This document shows positions 29,535-37,335 of a DNA stretch of 64,000 bases, piece by piece. This DNA is from Streptomyces sp. CB02414. GTDB lineage: Bacteria > Actinomycetota > Actinomycetes > Streptomycetales > Streptomycetaceae. A program made the translations under genes and the position numbers. The stretch is taken from assembly GCF_001905385.1 (NCBI RefSeq), contig NZ_LIPF01000001.1, forward strand, positions 176,765 through 240,764. The letters run 5' to 3'. The notes under the pieces were generated by a model. It saw only the letters and a list, made by a program, of their open reading frames with translations. It was not told the origin of the DNA and made no database searches. Position 1 is the stretch's first letter, and each line of letters opens with the position of its first letter.

Positions 29535-30329
29535 CTATGCCTTGCGTCCCCACGCGGAGATCATCGGCGCCATCGCCAGGTCCATGCTGCCCGACGCCAC
29601 GTTCGCGAGGTGCCGGTCGATGTCGTCGTGGGTGGCCGCACCCGCGGCGACCAGTTGGTCGCGGACCTGACGGACCGTCGCGGACTCCAGAGCGGCGCAC
29701 GCGGGCGAGGTGACCGGGAAGTAGGCGTCGGCCTCCACGCGGCGCAGCCCTGCCTCCCGGAGCAGACGCGGGATGCGGCGGCCGTAGGACAGGTCGGCCC
29801 CGCGACGGGCCAGCAGCTGGCGGAAGCCGTGCCGCAGCCGGTTGGCCAACTGCTGCTCGGGACCGTGCTCGTCGGGACAGAGCAGGGGCTGCAGCGCGGG
29901 GTCGGCGTCCTCGACCAGGAGCCGGCCACCCGGCCGCAGGGCCCTGATCATGGACCGCAACGCCCGATCGCGGTCCGGCACATGGACCAGGACGAGTCGG
30001 GCGTGCACCAGGTCGAAGCCCTCACCCGGCGGTTCCTCCGCGCCCACGTCGTGCACGCGCACCTCGACGGGATGGCGACCGGCCGGTGCGACCCGCGAGG
30101 TGTCGATGTCCGTGGCGAGGACCCTGCCGGTCGGCCCCACCCTCTTGGCCAGCCAGGACACCACGGAGGTGCCTCCGGCCCCGACCTCCCAGCAGCGCCA
30201 CCCGGGCCCCACGCCGAGCGCTTGGAGGTGTCGGAAGGTCGTGGGGTCGAAGAGGGTGGCGAAGGCGTCGAAACGCTCCGCCGCCTCGGTCTGCCGGTTG
30301 TCGAGGAGGTACCCGTCGGTTCGCGTCAT
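29535..30329 (-). CDS. SAM-dependent methyltransferase
   Basis: The 264-aa protein has a class I methyltransferase core: WRCWEVGAGGTSVVSWLA is motif I, VLATDIDTSR is motif II, FDLVHARLVLVHVPDRDRALRSM is motif III/IV and ALRPGGRLLVEDAD is the post-motif. The N-terminal 30 residues (DGYLLDNRQTEAAERF) match small-molecule methyltransferases common in Streptomyces. Acceptor is unknown. It is convergent with psuK and divergent from corA. Confidence 0.9.
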   Translation of the reverse strand: MTRTDGYLLDNRQTEAAERFDAFATLFDPTTFRHLQALGVGPGWRCWEVGAGGTSVVSWLAKRVGPTGRVLATDIDTSRVAPAGRHPVEVRVHDVGAEEPPGEGFDLVHARLVLVHVPDRDRALRSMIRALRPGGRLLVEDADPALQPLLCPDEHGPEQQLANRLRHGFRQLLARRGADLSYGRRIPRLLREAGLRRVEADAYFPVTSPACAALESATVRQVRDQLVAAGAATHDDIDRHLANVASGSMDLAMAPMISAWGRKA

Positions 30330-30549
30330 GCGGCGATCATCCCAGTTGTCCCGCTTGCCCGAAGTGGTCGACGCTCCGACCGCGGAGCAGGAGGGGGCTG
30401 GACGGGGTTCCGAACCACCCGTCCACAGCCGGGAACAAAGCGGAATGCTCCCTTTCCACAGGCCCGTCCGCCGTCCGCGCCGGCCTGGCAGACTGGCGCG
30501 CCAAGGCGCGGGAAGCACGGCGCGAGGGGACCCACGCGGGGAGACACGG

Positions 30550-31677
30550 ATGACGATGGCAGGGAATCTGCGGAAGGTCACGGGCCTGGGACGGACCGGC
30601 GGCCTCCGCAAGGTGGCACGGCTGGCCCGACGGCGCCCGCGGGTGGACCTGAGCCACCCGGCCCGCTCGCCGCTGGGTTCCTCGGTGGTGAACTGCGTGA
30701 CCTACCGGGACGGTGTCCGCACCCCTGAGGGCGGCGACCCGGTCCGGGTTGTGGAGCGGATGCGCAGGCGGGGAGACGGTTTCGTCTGGCTGGGTCTGCA
30801 CGAGCCGACGGACCAGGAGTTCGCGGGCGTGGCGGACCTCTTCGACCTGCATCCACTGGCGGTCGAGGACGCGATCGAGGCCCACCAGCGCCCGAAGGTG
30901 GAGGGGTACGGCGAGACGCTCTTCGCCGTGTTCAAGACCGTCTGCTACGTGGAGCACGAACAGCTCACGGCCACGAGCGAGGTGGTGAGCACCGGCGAGA
31001 TCATGGTCTTCGTCGGCCGGGACTTCGTGATCACCGTGCGGCACGGGCGGCACGGCTCACTGGGCCCCCTCCGGGAGGGGCTGGAGTCCGACCCGGTGCA
31101 GCTCGCCAAGGGGCCGTCGGCGGTGCTGCACGCGATCGCGGACCACGTGGTGGACGACTTCCTCAGTGTCATCGAGGCGTTCCAGGCGGACATCGACCAT
31201 GTCGAGACGGAGGTGTTCGCGGAGCACGGCGCACGAGTCGACCCGGGCCGGATCTACCAGCTCAAACGGGAACTCCTGGAGCTGCGGCGGGCCGTGGTGC
31301 CGCTCGGCCGACCGCTGGACGAGCTGGCCACGCGGCCGGTCCGGGTGGTCGAGCCGGAGATACAGGCGTACTTCCGGGACGTCGCCGACCATCTCCTGCG
31401 GGCCGCGGAGCAGATCGCGGCGTTCGACGAACTGCTCAACTCCATCCTCCAGGCGCACCTCGCCCGGGTGACGGTCGCGCAGAACGAGGACATGCGGAAG
31501 ATCACCGCCTGGGCCGCGATCATCGCCGTGCCCACGATGGTCTGCGGGGTGTACGGCATGAACTTCGACCACATGCCGGAACTCGGCTGGCGGTACGGCT
31601 ACGGCATGGTCATCGCCGTCATAGCCGTCGCCTGCGTGACGCTGCACCGTGGGTTCAGGCGCAACGGCTGGCTCTGA
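30550..31677 (+). CDS. corA: CorA-type Mg2+/Co2+ transporter
   Basis: The 375-aa protein has the long cytosolic CorA domain, then two C-terminal membrane helices with the selectivity motif YGMNF at about 335-339 between them. A basic N-terminal extension of about 35 residues (RKVARLARRRPR) precedes the domain. The C-terminus ends in a basic RRNGWL-type tail. It should form a pentameric divalent-cation channel in the cell membrane. No riboswitch structure was recognised in the 220-bp upstream region. Confidence 0.93.
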   Translation: MTMAGNLRKVTGLGRTGGLRKVARLARRRPRVDLSHPARSPLGSSVVNCVTYRDGVRTPEGGDPVRVVERMRRRGDGFVWLGLHEPTDQEFAGVADLFDLHPLAVEDAIEAHQRPKVEGYGETLFAVFKTVCYVEHEQLTATSEVVSTGEIMVFVGRDFVITVRHGRHGSLGPLREGLESDPVQLAKGPSAVLHAIADHVVDDFLSVIEAFQADIDHVETEVFAEHGARVDPGRIYQLKRELLELRRAVVPLGRPLDELATRPVRVVEPEIQAYFRDVADHLLRAAEQIAAFDELLNSILQAHLARVTVAQNEDMRKITAWAAIIAVPTMVCGVYGMNFDHMPELGWRYGYGMVIAVIAVACVTLHRGFRRNGWL

Positions 31678-31701
31678 GCGGGGGCGGAACCGGCCGGCGG
31701 C

Positions 31702-32334
31702 TCAGCCGTTCCACGCGGGATGCCGCGGATCGTCGGTGCGCACCAGGACGTCGGCGGCGGCCGAGGGGTCGGTCTCCTCCTCGTAGCGCTCGAAGGCGGG
31801 AAGGGTCCAGTGCTCGGAGTCGGGGGTGCGGCGGCGCAGGGCTTTGGGGGTGAGGACGAGGTGGACGCTGAGGTCGAGGGGGAACCAGTGACGCAGCAGG
31901 AAGGGGCCGTGCAGCAGCAGCGCGCCACCGGACGGGAGGTGGACGTAGGGGCTGCGGGTGGCGCGGTCGGTGACCGGGTCCCACAGGTCCGGCAGCACAC
32001 GTCCGTCGCCGCCGGGTCCGAGCGGGTCGAAGACCTCCCGCCACAGGGCACCGGTGTCGTACCAGCCGCTGTAGTAGGACTCCGCGTCCTGGCGCCCGTA
32101 CTCCAGCCGGACCGAGGCGGGACGCAGGAAGCCCTCCGTCCCGACGACGAGGGAGGGGCGGCCGCGGATCCGCAGCGCTTCGGACACCCGCTGGGCGAGT
32201 TCGCCGGGGCGGGCGGCGGGGGCGCCGTCGAAGGCGACGCGTGGCCGGTCGCCGCCGTCGGCGGGCTCGAGGTCGAGCAGGCGCTCGGCGAGCAGGTCGC
32301 CGAGCCTGTCCCAGGTGATCGCTTCCAGTCGCAC
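31702..32334 (-). CDS. Uridine-kinase-like protein, degenerate P-loop
   Basis: The 210-aa protein follows the actinobacterial uridine-kinase-like pattern: RVAFDGAPAARPGELAQ at the P-loop position, then FLRPASVRLEYGRQDAESYYSGWYDTGALWREVFDPLGPGG, and LLLHGPFLLRHWFPLDLSVHL. The Walker A lysine and GKT/S are replaced (GAPAARPGE), so ATP-dependent phosphorylation is doubtful. The GTG start is weakly supported because no clear ribosome-binding site is seen. Overlap with other frames leaves the N-terminus uncertain. Confidence 0.75.
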   Translation of the reverse strand: MRLEAITWDRLGDLLAERLLDLEPADGGDRPRVAFDGAPAARPGELAQRVSEALRIRGRPSLVVGTEGFLRPASVRLEYGRQDAESYYSGWYDTGALWREVFDPLGPGGDGRVLPDLWDPVTDRATRSPYVHLPSGGALLLHGPFLLRHWFPLDLSVHLVLTPKALRRRTPDSEHWTLPAFERYEEETDPSAAADVLVRTDDPRHPAWNG

Positions 32335-32497
32335 CCGCCCATGATGCTCCGCCCACCCGTCCGCCCGCGTGGACGCTCGCACATGCGCCCGCGTCGACCG
32401 GCCATGGTCACCATGGCCGCACCGAGGTTGACTTGGGGTCGTCGACGGCCGCCGGTACCGCGCGGGCATCGACTCGACGGGTGGGAGCTGACAGGAC

Positions 32498-32977
32498 ATG
32501 ATCGACGGACCGTACCTCGTGCTGACGGTGCTGGGCGTGCTCGGCGCCGGCCTGACGGCAGGCGTCTTCTGCGCCTTCTCGACGTTCGTGATGCGGGGGC
32601 TCGCGGCGCTCCCTCCAATGCAGGGGGTCGCCGCTATGAACGCGATCAACACGGCCGCGGTGAGGCCGCCCTTCATGCTCGTGTTCCTCGGGACGGCGGT
32701 ACTGGCCGCGGTGATCGCCGTGGTGACGTTCGTGCTGTGGCCGGACGGGGCAGCGGTGGAGCTGCTGCTGGGCAGCGTGCTCTACCTGCTCGGGTCGTTC
32801 GGGGTGACCGCGGCCGCCAATGTGCCACGCAACACCGCGCTGCTGCGGCTGGAGCCGGGCACCGCGGAGGCGGCCGGTCAGTGGCCCACGTACGTTCGTC
32901 GGTGGACGGCGTGGAACCACGTTCGCACGGTCGCCTCCGCCGCTGCCGCGGTGGCGTACGTGCTTGCCCTCGTCTGA
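32498..32977 (+). CDS. DUF1772 (anthrone-oxygenase-like) membrane protein
   Basis: The 159-aa protein has four membrane segments with the family pattern: a first helix ending in GVFCAFSTFVMRGL, a loop MQGVAAMNAINTAAVRPPFM, and the late motif NVPRNTALL followed by WPTYVRRWTAWNHVRT. DUF1772 includes anthrone oxygenases, but most bacterial members have no known function. It is upstream of the gltD-type gene with 127 bp between. Confidence 0.88.
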   Translation: MIDGPYLVLTVLGVLGAGLTAGVFCAFSTFVMRGLAALPPMQGVAAMNAINTAAVRPPFMLVFLGTAVLAAVIAVVTFVLWPDGAAVELLLGSVLYLLGSFGVTAAANVPRNTALLRLEPGTAEAAGQWPTYVRRWTAWNHVRTVASAAAAVAYVLALV

Positions 32978-33104
32978 GGGGGCGCGCGCCACCGGCGAGA
33001 GCCACCGGGCACGCTGCGCACGGAGCCGGCGGGCCGTATCGTGGCCGCAGGAGCGAACACCGCCCCGACGCGCACGGCCGGCCCCGCAGGCAAGGAAGAC
33101 GGTC

Positions 33105-34595
33105 ATGGCCGATCCCAAGGGTTTCCTGACCACGCCCCGCCAGGAGTGGCCCCGGAGGCCGGTCGGAGAGCGGGTGGGGGACTGGGACGAGGTGTACGTC
33201 CCGGGGGCCCTGCTGCCGATCGTCGGCCCGCAGGCCGACCGCTGCATGGACTGCGGCGTCCCCTTCTGCCACGAGGCGTGCCCGCTGGGGAACCTGATCC
33301 CGGAGTGGAACGACCTGGTCTCCCGTTCGGACTGGCGGGCGGCGAGCGACCGGCTGCACGCCACGAACAACTTCCCCGAGTTCACCGGCCGGCTCTGCCC
33401 GGCGCCGTGCGAAGCGGGCTGTGTGCTCGCCATCAACCAGCCGGCCGTCACGATCAAGAACGTCGAGTGCGCGATCGCCGACAAGGCATGGGAGGAGGGG
33501 TTCACCCCGCCGCGGCCGCCGGACCGGCTGTCCGGCAGGACGGTGGCGGTGATCGGGTCGGGGCCCACCGGACTCGCGGCGGCACAGCAGCTGACCCGGG
33601 CCGGCCACACGGTCGCCGTCTACGAGCGGGACGACAGGATCGGCGGGCTGATGCGGTACGGCATCCCCGAGTTCAAGATGGAGAAGCACCATCTGGAGCG
33701 GCGCATCGGGCAGATGCGGGCCGAGGGGACGCGGTTCCGCACGTCGACGGTGGTCGGACGGGACGTGGACGCCGCCGGACTGCGGGCCCGCTACGACGCG
33801 GTGGTGATCGCCACCGGGGCGACCGCGTGGCGCGAACTGGCCGTGCCCGGCCGGGAGCTGGCAGGTGTCCACCAGGCGATGGAGTACCTGCCCCTGGCCA
33901 ACCGGGTGTGCGAGGGCGATCTGGAGCGCTCTCCGCTGTGCGCCGCCGGGAAGCACGTCGTCATCGTGGGCGGTGGTGACACGGGCGCGGACTGTCTCGG
34001 CACGGCGGTGCGGGAGGGGGCCGCCTCCGTGACCCAGCTGGACATCTACGCGCGACCGGGCCCGGAGCGCGACGAGGGGGCCGAGCCGTGGCCGACCTAT
34101 CCACGGCTGTACCGGCTGTCGGCCGCCCACGAGGAGGCACGGGACCTGCGGTACGCACCGGCGGCGGACGCGGACGCGCGGCTGTTCGCGGCGTCCACGC
34201 TCCGTTTCACCGGTGACGCCGAGGGACGTGTGCGGTCGCTGCACCTGGTCGCCGTGGACGCCGGCCGCCGGCCGCTGCCCGGAACCGAACGCTCACTCCC
34301 CGCCGACCTGGTCCTCCTCGCCCTGGGCTTCTCGGGCCCGGACCGGGAGGACGGGCTGGTCGGCGGACTGGGGCTGGAGATGGAGCCCCGGGGCACGATC
34401 GCCCGGGACCGGGGGTTCGCGACCAACGTCCCGGGCGTGTTCGCGGCCGGGGACGCGGCGCGCGGGCAGTCGCTCGTCGTGTGGGCGATCGCGGAGGGGC
34501 GGGCGGTGGCGGCGGCCGTCGACCGCCACCTGTCCGGCGGCAGTACCCGGCTGCCGGCACCGGTCGGCCCGTACGACCGGCCGATGACGGCTTGA
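33105..34595 (+). CDS. gltD: Glutamate synthase small subunit-type oxidoreductase
   Basis: The 496-aa protein is a GltD-type NADPH:acceptor flavoprotein. The N-terminal cysteines for [4Fe-4S] clusters are [13 protein letters not shown] (C47, C50, C55, C59) and CPAPCEAGC (C98, C102, C106). The FAD motif is [12 protein letters not shown] (149-160), the NADPH motif is [12 protein letters not shown], and the C-terminal FAD-contact is [23 protein letters not shown]. It would pass electrons from NADPH to a partner. No gltB lies next to it. AAGGAAG precedes the ATG. Confidence 0.92.
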   Translation: MADPKGFLTTPRQEWPRRPVGERVGDWDEVYVPGALLPIVGPQADRCMDCGVPFCHEACPLGNLIPEWNDLVSRSDWRAASDRLHATNNFPEFTGRLCPAPCEAGCVLAINQPAVTIKNVECAIADKAWEEGFTPPRPPDRLSGRTVAVIGSGPTGLAAAQQLTRAGHTVAVYERDDRIGGLMRYGIPEFKMEKHHLERRIGQMRAEGTRFRTSTVVGRDVDAAGLRARYDAVVIATGATAWRELAVPGRELAGVHQAMEYLPLANRVCEGDLERSPLCAAGKHVVIVGGGDTGADCLGTAVREGAASVTQLDIYARPGPERDEGAEPWPTYPRLYRLSAAHEEARDLRYAPAADADARLFAASTLRFTGDAEGRVRSLHLVAVDAGRRPLPGTERSLPADLVLLALGFSGPDREDGLVGGLGLEMEPRGTIARDRGFATNVPGVFAAGDAARGQSLVVWAIAEGRAVAAAVDRHLSGGSTRLPAPVGPYDRPMTA

Positions 34596-34702
34596 GCACT
34601 CCGCGAAAGCCCCTCCGACAAGATGTCGAGTTTTCCCTTGAGTCCTGCTGGACCAGTACAAACAGATTTAGAACAGGCAGAACAAGCAGCAACAGAGCAC
34701 GT

Positions 34703-34978
34703 TCAGGAGAGCAGGAAGTCCGCCTCTCCCGCCTTCGCTCCCTCGATGAAGGCCGTCATCTCGTCGGAGGTGTAGATCAGCGCGGGGCCGTCGGGGTCGG
34801 TGGACTGCCGTACGGCGATCCGGCCGTCGGAGAGCTTCATGGCCTCCAGGCAGTTCCCTCCGTTGCCGCCGCTCCACGGTTTGTGCCAGCCTTCGCTGCC
34901 CAGCTCACGGGCGGGCATGCCGTTGTAGATCCGCTCGCTGCGGTTGCGTGGCGAGCGCTGGGGTTTGATGTGACTCAT
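34703..34978 (-). CDS. DUF397 protein of a WhiJ-type triad
   Basis: The 91-aa protein carries the DUF397 core: WHKPWSGGNGGNCLEAMKLSDGRIAVRQSTDPDGPALIYTSDEMTAFIEGAK. In Streptomyces such small proteins pair with the XRE regulator encoded next to them and are thought to modulate its activity. Its ATG follows the regulator stop with no gap (TGA then ATG), so the two are translated together. Confidence 0.9.
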   Translation of the reverse strand: MSHIKPQRSPRNRSERIYNGMPARELGSEGWHKPWSGGNGGNCLEAMKLSDGRIAVRQSTDPDGPALIYTSDEMTAFIEGAKAGEADFLLS

Positions 34979-35839
34979 TCACAGCTCCTTGCGGAGGTCC
35001 CGGAGGATCTCCTTCGTGCGGTGTGCCGTGGCGGCCTGCGCCGCCATGCGGTCCATGACCTCGAGGTGGGTCGCCACCTCCGCGCGCGCGTCGAGGTAGA
35101 CGGCGCCGGTCAGGTACTCGCTGTAGACCATGTCCGGCAGTTCCGGCATGGCGAATCGGAAGAGGACGAAGGGGCCGTACGTTCCCGGGTGCGGCCCGTT
35201 GGAGAACGGGGCGATTTGCAGCGTCACGTTGGACAGCTCCGTCGCCTCCAGCAGTCTGTCGATCTGGGCCCGCATCACCTCCGGCCCGCCGACGGGGCGG
35301 CGCAGCGTCGTCTCGTCCATCACGGCCCAGAACCTGGGTGCGTCCTTGCGGGTGAGCAGTCCCTGGCGCTGCATGCGCAGGTCGACGTGGCGTTCGATGT
35401 CGTCGGGCCGGGTCTGCCCGATCGCTCCGGAGCGGAGCACCCCGCGCGCGTAGTCCTCGGTCTGCAGCACCCCGGGGACGAAGTGGGGCTCGTAGGAGCG
35501 GATCAGGGAGGCCGCGCCCTCCAGGCTGACGTACATCGAGAACCAGCCCGGCAGGATGTCGTGGAAGCGCTGCCACCATCCGGGTCTGTTGGCGTCCTCG
35601 GCCAGCTGGACGAAGGCGTCGGCCTCCTCGTCGCCGATGCCGTAGGCCTTCAGCAGGAGCTGGAGGTACGGGATCTTGAGGGCCACCTCGGCCATCTCCA
35701 TCCGACGTACCGTGGCAGGGGCGACGCGCAGGACGCGGGCGGCTTCCTCGCGCTTGAGACCGGCGCGTTCGCGCAGGTCCAGCAGGCGCCGGCCGAGGAC
35801 GACCTGGCCGACCGTCGGCGCCGACCGGGGCTCGCTCAC
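34979..35839 (-). CDS. XRE-family regulator (WhiJ-like, DUF5753)
   Basis: The 286-aa protein starts at a GTG with AGGAGG six bases upstream. Residues about 12-65 are a helix-turn-helix (VVLGRRLLDLRERAGLKREEAARVL, then TVRRMEMAEV). The rest is the DUF5753 ligand-like domain (WFSMYVSLEGAASLIRSYEPHFVPGVLQTEDYARGV). With the DUF397 and HATPase neighbours it makes up the WhiJ/AbaA-type developmental cassette, of which Streptomyces has many copies. Which genes it controls is unknown. Confidence 0.93.
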   Translation of the reverse strand: MSEPRSAPTVGQVVLGRRLLDLRERAGLKREEAARVLRVAPATVRRMEMAEVALKIPYLQLLLKAYGIGDEEADAFVQLAEDANRPGWWQRFHDILPGWFSMYVSLEGAASLIRSYEPHFVPGVLQTEDYARGVLRSGAIGQTRPDDIERHVDLRMQRQGLLTRKDAPRFWAVMDETTLRRPVGGPEVMRAQIDRLLEATELSNVTLQIAPFSNGPHPGTYGPFVLFRFAMPELPDMVYSEYLTGAVYLDARAEVATHLEVMDRMAAQAATAHRTKEILRDLRKEL

Positions 35840-36032
35840 CGCCCACCTCCTGAAGATCCCGAAGAGCCCGTTGCGTCTTGGTGCCGCACAGCCCGGCGGC
35901 GCCATTCGAAGACCTTTTCGAAAGCCCGTGCAGACCTTCGGTGACCTGAAGTGGCGCCGCTCGACGTGCTGTTGCGAGCAGTGTGCCACGGCCTTGCAGA
36001 CCGTCACACCGCACTCTGCATTTTTCAGAGTG

Positions 36033-36047
36033 ACACTTGCCAAGTGT
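36033..36047. promoter_or_regulatory. Inverted repeat in the regulator/HATPase divergent region
   Basis: ACACTTG-C-CAAGTGT is a perfect 7-bp inverted repeat around position 36040. It lies between the divergently arranged XRE regulator and HATPase genes and overlaps a possible -35 box (TTGCCA, 36037-36042) whose -10 (ATAGTG, 36061-36066) is 6 nt before the GTG at 36073. It is a good candidate binding site for the adjacent regulator. Confidence 0.65.
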
Positions 36048-36072
36048 TCACGACGGGGCGATAGTGGCAAGC

Positions 36073-36705
36073 GTGATTCCGTCCGCGCCCTTAGGAACAG
36101 AGGCCACCGCGGGCTCCCTGGGCCTCGCCGCCGCCGTGGGAGCCGGCCCTTCGGGGGCCACCGCCGCCGAGCGCCGGTTCCGGTTCGAGCTGGCCGCACA
36201 TCCAGGGTCGCCCGCGCAGGCCAGACGCCTGACACGCGCCCGGCTGAACGGCTGGTCGGTGTGCGAGGACACCTGCGACACCGCGGCCCTGGTCGTCTCC
36301 GAGCTGGTCACCAACGCGATCGTGCACACCGCGAGCCGGCACATAGTGTGCGAGCTGCACGACGGTGCCGACCTGGTGCGCATAGCCGTACGTGACGAGG
36401 GGTGCGCCCCCGGTCAGCCACACCCGCAGGCCGGTCAGCAGCCCGAGGACGAGCACGGCCGGGGCCTGCTCCTCGTCGACGCCCTGTGCGACGCGTGGGG
36501 CGCCCACGAGCACGGGCCCGGACTTCTGGTCTGGGCGGAGCTGCCACGCAAGGCCGACGGCCCGCGCGACCCGGCGGAGCCCCACAACGACCTGGGCTGG
36601 GGCGCCCGCCCCAAGCCCGGCCCGGCCGACGGCACGGGCGACGACGGCGAGGCGGAGGGACGCCACCCGCAGGCCCGCCGCGGAACGGGGACCGCATGGC
36701 TGTGA
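36073..36705 (+). CDS. HATPase_c anti-sigma-like kinase (AbaA/RsbW type)
   Basis: The 210-aa protein has a GHKL ATPase domain: the N box ALVVSELVTNAIVHT with N81, the G1 motif VRDEG (107-110 region), and GRGLLLVDAL (129-138). It has no membrane segment. These proteins act as anti-sigma factors or serine kinases. The C-terminal 50 residues are polar and disordered. A GTG 6 nt after ATAGTG is preferred; it lacks a ribosome-binding site. A GTG three codons earlier is possible. Confidence 0.88.
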   Translation: MIPSAPLGTEATAGSLGLAAAVGAGPSGATAAERRFRFELAAHPGSPAQARRLTRARLNGWSVCEDTCDTAALVVSELVTNAIVHTASRHIVCELHDGADLVRIAVRDEGCAPGQPHPQAGQQPEDEHGRGLLLVDALCDAWGAHEHGPGLLVWAELPRKADGPRDPAEPHNDLGWGARPKPGPADGTGDDGEAEGRHPQARRGTGTAWL

Positions 36706-37136
36706 GGGCTGCGTCCGGCATCCGGCCACTCGGCCTCGACACACTGGTCCGCCTCCAGCGGCGGCTGGACGCCCCCGGGACGCCCCGGCGGCTGCTCGTA
36801 CCGGACGGAATGACGGCCCCACTGGGCTGCGACGCGGTGGCGGTGCCCGCCCGTTTCGGCCCCCTGGTGATGCCCCGGCTGCCGCGCGTGGGCTGCGTCT
36901 ACGCCGACGACGCGCACTGGTGGTGGATCGTCCCGTCCGACTCCGACTACGCCCTGGAGTGGCCCGCCCCCGCGCGGTACGCCACCGGCGCGGTCGTCCC
37001 CGACTCCCCGGACGTCCCCGGGCTCATCCACCGGCCGGACGGCACGGTTCCGTACACCCCGCCCATCCCGCTGTACCTGGCGCTGTGCCGGCTGACGAAC
37101 ACGACGCCGACCTGGTCGCGTCCGGTGAGCGCATAG
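36696..37136 (+). CDS. Hypothetical protein, prim-pol-neighbour-like
   Basis: The 146-aa protein overlaps the HATPase gene by 10 bp and shares its operon. It contains GCDAVAVPARFGPLVMPRLPRVGCVYADDAHWWWIVPSDSDYALEWPAPARYATG. I recall similar short Streptomyces proteins resembling part of primase-polymerase (prim-pol) domains, but catalytic residues are not evident. I leave the function open. Confidence 0.7.
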   Translation: MAVRAASGIRPLGLDTLVRLQRRLDAPGTPRRLLVPDGMTAPLGCDAVAVPARFGPLVMPRLPRVGCVYADDAHWWWIVPSDSDYALEWPAPARYATGAVVPDSPDVPGLIHRPDGTVPYTPPIPLYLALCRLTNTTPTWSRPVSA

Positions 37137-37335
37137 CGCTGCCGCGCGCCGGGGCGGGCAGGCTTCTGGGGTCCACCCCCGCCCCCCCCCCGGCCCACCC
37201 CCGCACGCCCCCTTCCGGCGCGCCCGGGCCGGGAGTGCGCCCGCGCGCTCCAGGCTCCCCCCCGCCCGCGCCCTGCCCGCAGGCGCCCCCGCCCCGCGAT
37301 AGTGGCCGTCCGTCCACGATCGGGGGAGGCAGACG

